Positions 61,020-64,000 of a stretch of DNA of 64,000 bases are shown here, in pieces. Below the pieces are notes generated by a model. It had not been told where the DNA came from, searched no databases, and worked only from the letters and a program-made list of their open reading frames with translations. The translations under genes were made by a program, and so were the position numbers. The first letter of the stretch is position 1. Each line of letters opens with the position of its first letter. The stretch is from Saccharum officinarum (Eukaryota > Streptophyta > Magnoliopsida > Poales > Poaceae), in assembly GCA_020631735.1 (NCBI GenBank), contig CM036159.1, positions 20,003,511 to 20,067,510 of the forward strand. The letters run 5' to 3'.

Positions 61020-62088
61020 TGTCTTGCACATATTTTTATTTGATCTAGTTAGGAGAAAAGGATTGAGAAAAACGTTGTGTGACATCTTCAAAATCTATTT
61101 TATAGTTTTCATGAGTGACTATTGCTTTGTGATGGTTGAATGATATCTAGTCACCGTGAAAACATTAGTGTGTCCATCATTTTTTTGCCCCACATAGCTT
61201 GGTGAGTTCTGGTTTGAGAGGTTTTCTGTCTCTCTGTGTCAAAAGTCCCGGCGTATGTCGGAACTCCTGACGGCCAGCAGTCTCGGCTTGCGCCAGCACT
61301 CCTGGCTGCTAGCAGTCCCGACGACCACGCCAGAACTTCTGACGTGGATCTAGGTCGCGTGTCCTTGTTTTAACCGCGGCCCAAGCCCAGAGACCCTTTT
61401 TCACCGCGATCTTTTCCCTACGCCCCCGCTCCCTCTGCTCTCCGCAACCCTGACTCCCCTCGCCGCCGCCATCGCCCTGCCACCGTCGTGCCCGTGCCCC
61501 GGCACCTCCGGCCGTCCTCATCATCGGCGGTTCTGGCAGTGACTTCCGGCCCTTCTTCCCTAGAGTCTCGCGTCGCGTTTTGTCTCCCTCTCCACCATGG
61601 TTGTCCATGATTGAAGCTCAACACCGTCCAGTGGTGGGATTCCGGTGTGGTGGTGCTCCTTGTGACGTGCTGCGCGTCGATCTACTCCTGGACATCGCTG
61701 CTGCCCCGGATTTGCCGCTTCTCCGTCTTCTTCCCCTTTTTCCTAAGGTACTACTGTGGCTTCCGAACCCTACTTCAAATGTACCATGGATTTTGTTTCT
61801 TTCCTTCTTCCTACTCTGCTCCTCTATCTTCCTTGTCTGTGTGTGTGCATCGATATGGAGCCCCATGCCTCGGATGGAATTCTCATGCGTCGGAACTCCC
61901 GGCGTCTGCCAGCAGTCCCGACCGTCAGGAGTCCTGGCGTAAGCCGACAGTCCTGATAGCCAGGAGTCCTGGCTCATGCCAGCAGTCCCGACCCTGTGAT
62001 TGTCTGCCCATGCATGTTTCTCTGTATCGCCGCGCCCATGCTTCGTTGTTCTTCGTCTCTTACTTTTGCTCCGTGCTTCTTTGTAGCC
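61020..62088 (+). other. Leader between pol and the third ORF, with copies of the LTR palindromes
   Basis: No gene is called. Two clusters of AGTCCCGAC/GTCGGAACTCC-type strings, like those of the LTR, lie at 61238-61334 and 61888-61992. Between them is a GC-rich stretch (61370-61720). Open frames on both strands here match nothing known. Confidence 0.6.
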
Positions 62089-63831
62089 ATGGAAGGTGGC
62101 AGTCCCTCATGCCGTTCGGAGAAGCGGTCCAAGCTCAATCAAGATTGCACCGCTGCCAAGTCATCTGGGCGCACCAAGGCGGCCTATCTCCGTGATGATA
62201 CTGGTAGTTCCCGGCGGGCAGCTGCACGTGCCCGTGGTGGACGGGGCTCGTCTACTGCTGCTCCTCCTCCGCCTCCGACCCAGGCTTTTGGTGGGATGGA
62301 TCCGGTTGTCGATGCAAAAGAGGAAGCCCTTGAGTGTGCTGGCCGCACTATCGGTGTTCCTGTACTGCAGTCACCGCCCCGTGGTCTGGCGCATCCTGTC
62401 CATGAGTTTGTCCCTTTTGATGGTCCTCCACCTTTTATCCGGGAGCCGGAACTTGCTCCAAACTATGGTGGTTGGGCTCCTCCTCGTCCTGTTGACTACC
62501 GCCACAACGTTCGTGAAATCCGTTCGCAGCGTGCTCGAAACTTATATGCTAAGGAAGAGAAGGATCTTTGACTTGAGGCTCGGTTCTGGCACTCTTTTCA
62601 CTTTGATTACTACCAGTCCATTCTTTACAGCAAAGTCCTCAAGAAGAAGGAGCCAGTCGTTCAGATGAAGTATATTCTTTCGTATGACCTTGGTTTGCTC
62701 ACCGAGCCTCCTGAGCTACCACAGATGGTTAAGGACTTGAACTCCATGGGACTGCTTCGCCTAATGGAGTTTCGGAAGCATTGGAATAACGAGATTATCC
62801 TGCAGTTTTATGCTTCCTATCATCATGAGAAGGACAAGACCGGTGCCACTGACATCATCCACTGGACCACGGAGGGCAAGCATTATAAGGTCGACTTTAT
62901 TACTTTCTCTCGCTTGCTTGGTTTCAATGGTTATGACCGTCGTGCTACTGAGCTCGTTGAGTATGAGGATGTTGAGATGGAGGAGTACCAGCACATGTAT
63001 CTTGATGGATATCCTGCAGATGGCAAGACCGTGTACCTGAAGCCCTATTTCTATGTCTTGAACAACATCCTAAGGCAAATCTTGTATCTGAAGGTTGGTG
63101 ATTCCACCTATCTTCGTGATGACTCTCAGAAGGTCCTTGATCTCTTTGGTGCTGATTTTTAGAAGTTCTCCGTCAGTCGCTACATCTAGAACAAGATTCA
63201 TGACACTTCTAAGGATCCCATCAGAGGCCTTCCTTATGCTCCCTACCTTATGCATGTCATTGAGCAAGTGTCTGGCATCCGCTTTCCCTCAGATGGTTCA
63301 AATCACAAGCTTCTCAAGATCTCCAACAAGATCTCTATTACTGCTGCCAAATATTTGAAGAGGGCAGCTGATGTTGCTAGAGGCAGGGGCAAAGGCGCTT
63401 CGACTTCTCGTTCTCATCGTGCTACCACTTCGTCTCCAGCTGCTCCTTCACGCTCCACTAGTGCTGAGCCCCTCTCTTCTTCCTCCTCTGGTAAGAGCAA
63501 TAAGCCTAGCAAGTTCAAGTTTCTCATGAACTACATGTTTGGACAATGTTGCGCTAGTGCTCAGCGGGAGCATGACATGCAAGAGAGGCTTTACCGTATA
63601 GAGCAGCGGGCTGGTATTATGTCCTCTCCTCCACCGCCGTTTGTGCCTCCCCGTGACCCTATGCAGCTTTATGATGAGGCTTATGCGGCATATGCGGATG
63701 AGGCTTCTTCTCGCCGTCATGGCAAGAGCACTGCTCCTCCTGCGGATGAGGACTACATCCAAGAAGATGATGACGATGATGAGGGAGATGACCGTGATGA
63801 TGGTGATGACGAGGACTATGATGATGAGTAG
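62089..63831 (+). pseudogene. Third ORF of the Sirevirus (env position), plant-transposon-protein-like, with three stops
   Basis: One frame of 580 codons is broken by TGA (62569), TAG (63160) and TAG (63187) at codons 161, 358 and 367. The first 90 residues are basic and Ala/Pro-rich. Residues about 162-360 form a compact domain (ARFWHSFHFDYYQSILYSKV, MKYILSYDLGLL, EFRKHWNNEIILQFYASYHH, YKVDFITFSRLLGFNGYDRR). It resembles what databases call 'putative plant transposon protein' domains; this assignment is from memory of the family and not tested. A Ser-rich linker, a Gln/Arg/Glu stretch and a tail of about 35 mostly Asp/Glu residues follow. No signal peptide or membrane segment is visible, so it is not a typical envelope protein. 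Its role is unknown. Confidence 0.65.
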
Positions 63832-63880
63832 CTTGCTTCTCTTACGCTGACGCGGCCTACCCCTTTTGGCACTTGTTGAC

Positions 63881-63890
63881 AAAGGGGGAG
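63881..63890 (+). other. Polypurine tract
   Basis: AAAGGGGGAG lies 50 bp after the third ORF stop. The sequence after it is not the LTR start, so it is either one of several polypurine motifs, as in other Sireviruses, or an internal copy. Confidence 0.65.
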
Positions 63891-64000
63891 TGTTAGGCTT
63901 TGATCCATCATGTAATAGTTTGTTGGTCGCCTAGCTTCGAGACTTAAAATCCTTTAGCTTGTATGAACTATGTTGTGTGGTGGCACTATGTGATGGACAA

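Larger units (their letters stand above)
53495..64000 (+). mobile_element. Sirevirus-type Ty1/copia retrotransposon, 3' LTR beyond the window
   Basis: The order is 5' LTR (53495-55095), PBS (55098-55110), gag (55150 to about 57694, frameshifted), pol (57738-61019, one nonsense codon), a leader, a third ORF (62089-63831, three stops) and a polypurine tract AAAGGGGGAG (63881-63890). The order PR-IN-RT-RNaseH identifies Ty1/copia. The large size, extra 3' ORF, tRNA-Met PBS and gag with coiled coils identify the Sirevirus branch. Sequence after the polypurine tract is not yet the LTR start, so more internal DNA follows. Confidence 0.92.

Overview
This is plant nuclear DNA, almost certainly from a grass of the sorghum, sugarcane and Miscanthus type. 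The evidence is spliced plant housekeeping genes with GT-AG introns, GC-rich first exons, Sirevirus-type Ty1/copia retrotransposons, and many short TTA- or TA-flanked MITEs. The species call is inference. A run of exactly 100 N (52151-52250) marks a gap in a draft assembly.

Layout. (1) 1-7530: a minus-strand, gag-only Sirevirus-like LTR element with a triple zinc-knuckle gag, tRNA-Met-type PBS, five polypurine-like motifs and no pol; its 3' LTR runs off the left edge. (2) 7531-10270: a MITE cluster, a (TA)25 microsatellite and a 185-bp tandem duplication. (3) About 10.3-19.6 kb: two diverged copies of one LTR-like family, another LTR-like piece, and a truncated, CpG-decayed LTR of the 1-7530 family. 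(4) 19.6-21.1 kb: a dead hAT transposon keeping its C-terminal dimerisation domain and one terminus. (5) 21.1-28.2 kb: intergenic DNA with four MITE-like elements. (6) 28.2-46.1 kb and on to the gap: the gene island.

Genes. An F-box/LysM protein (minus, 28212-31461) lies head to head with the NatB catalytic subunit NAA20 (plus, 31900-34062), with 438 bp between the start codons. Next come plastid-type adenylosuccinate synthetase (minus, 36801 to about 40146), a 5'-truncated and mutated Has1/DDX18-type DEAD-box helicase (plus, 41177-44959), and the ribosome-biogenesis protein pescadillo (minus, 46081-52097). Pescadillo lacks its first exon at the gap and carries a 1-bp frameshift next to it. 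All four working genes are general cell functions: protein N-acetylation, purine synthesis, ubiquitin-ligase targeting and ribosome assembly.

(7) 52.3-64.0 kb: a third copy of the LTR-like family (plus) has been split by a plus-strand Sirevirus. It has a 1601-bp 5' LTR, PBS, frameshifted gag, an almost intact pol with one nonsense codon, and a third ORF in the env position. That ORF is not env-like: it has a basic N-terminus, a conserved middle domain of the plant-transposon-protein type, and a strongly acidic tail. The 3' LTR is beyond the right edge.

No prokaryotic features, CRISPR arrays, rRNA or credible tRNA genes were seen. I did not find a clearly new biological system. The most distinctive observations are the non-autonomous triple-knuckle gag element, the third ORF of the right-hand Sirevirus, and the near-palindromic CG-rich arrays in the LTRs of two different families.
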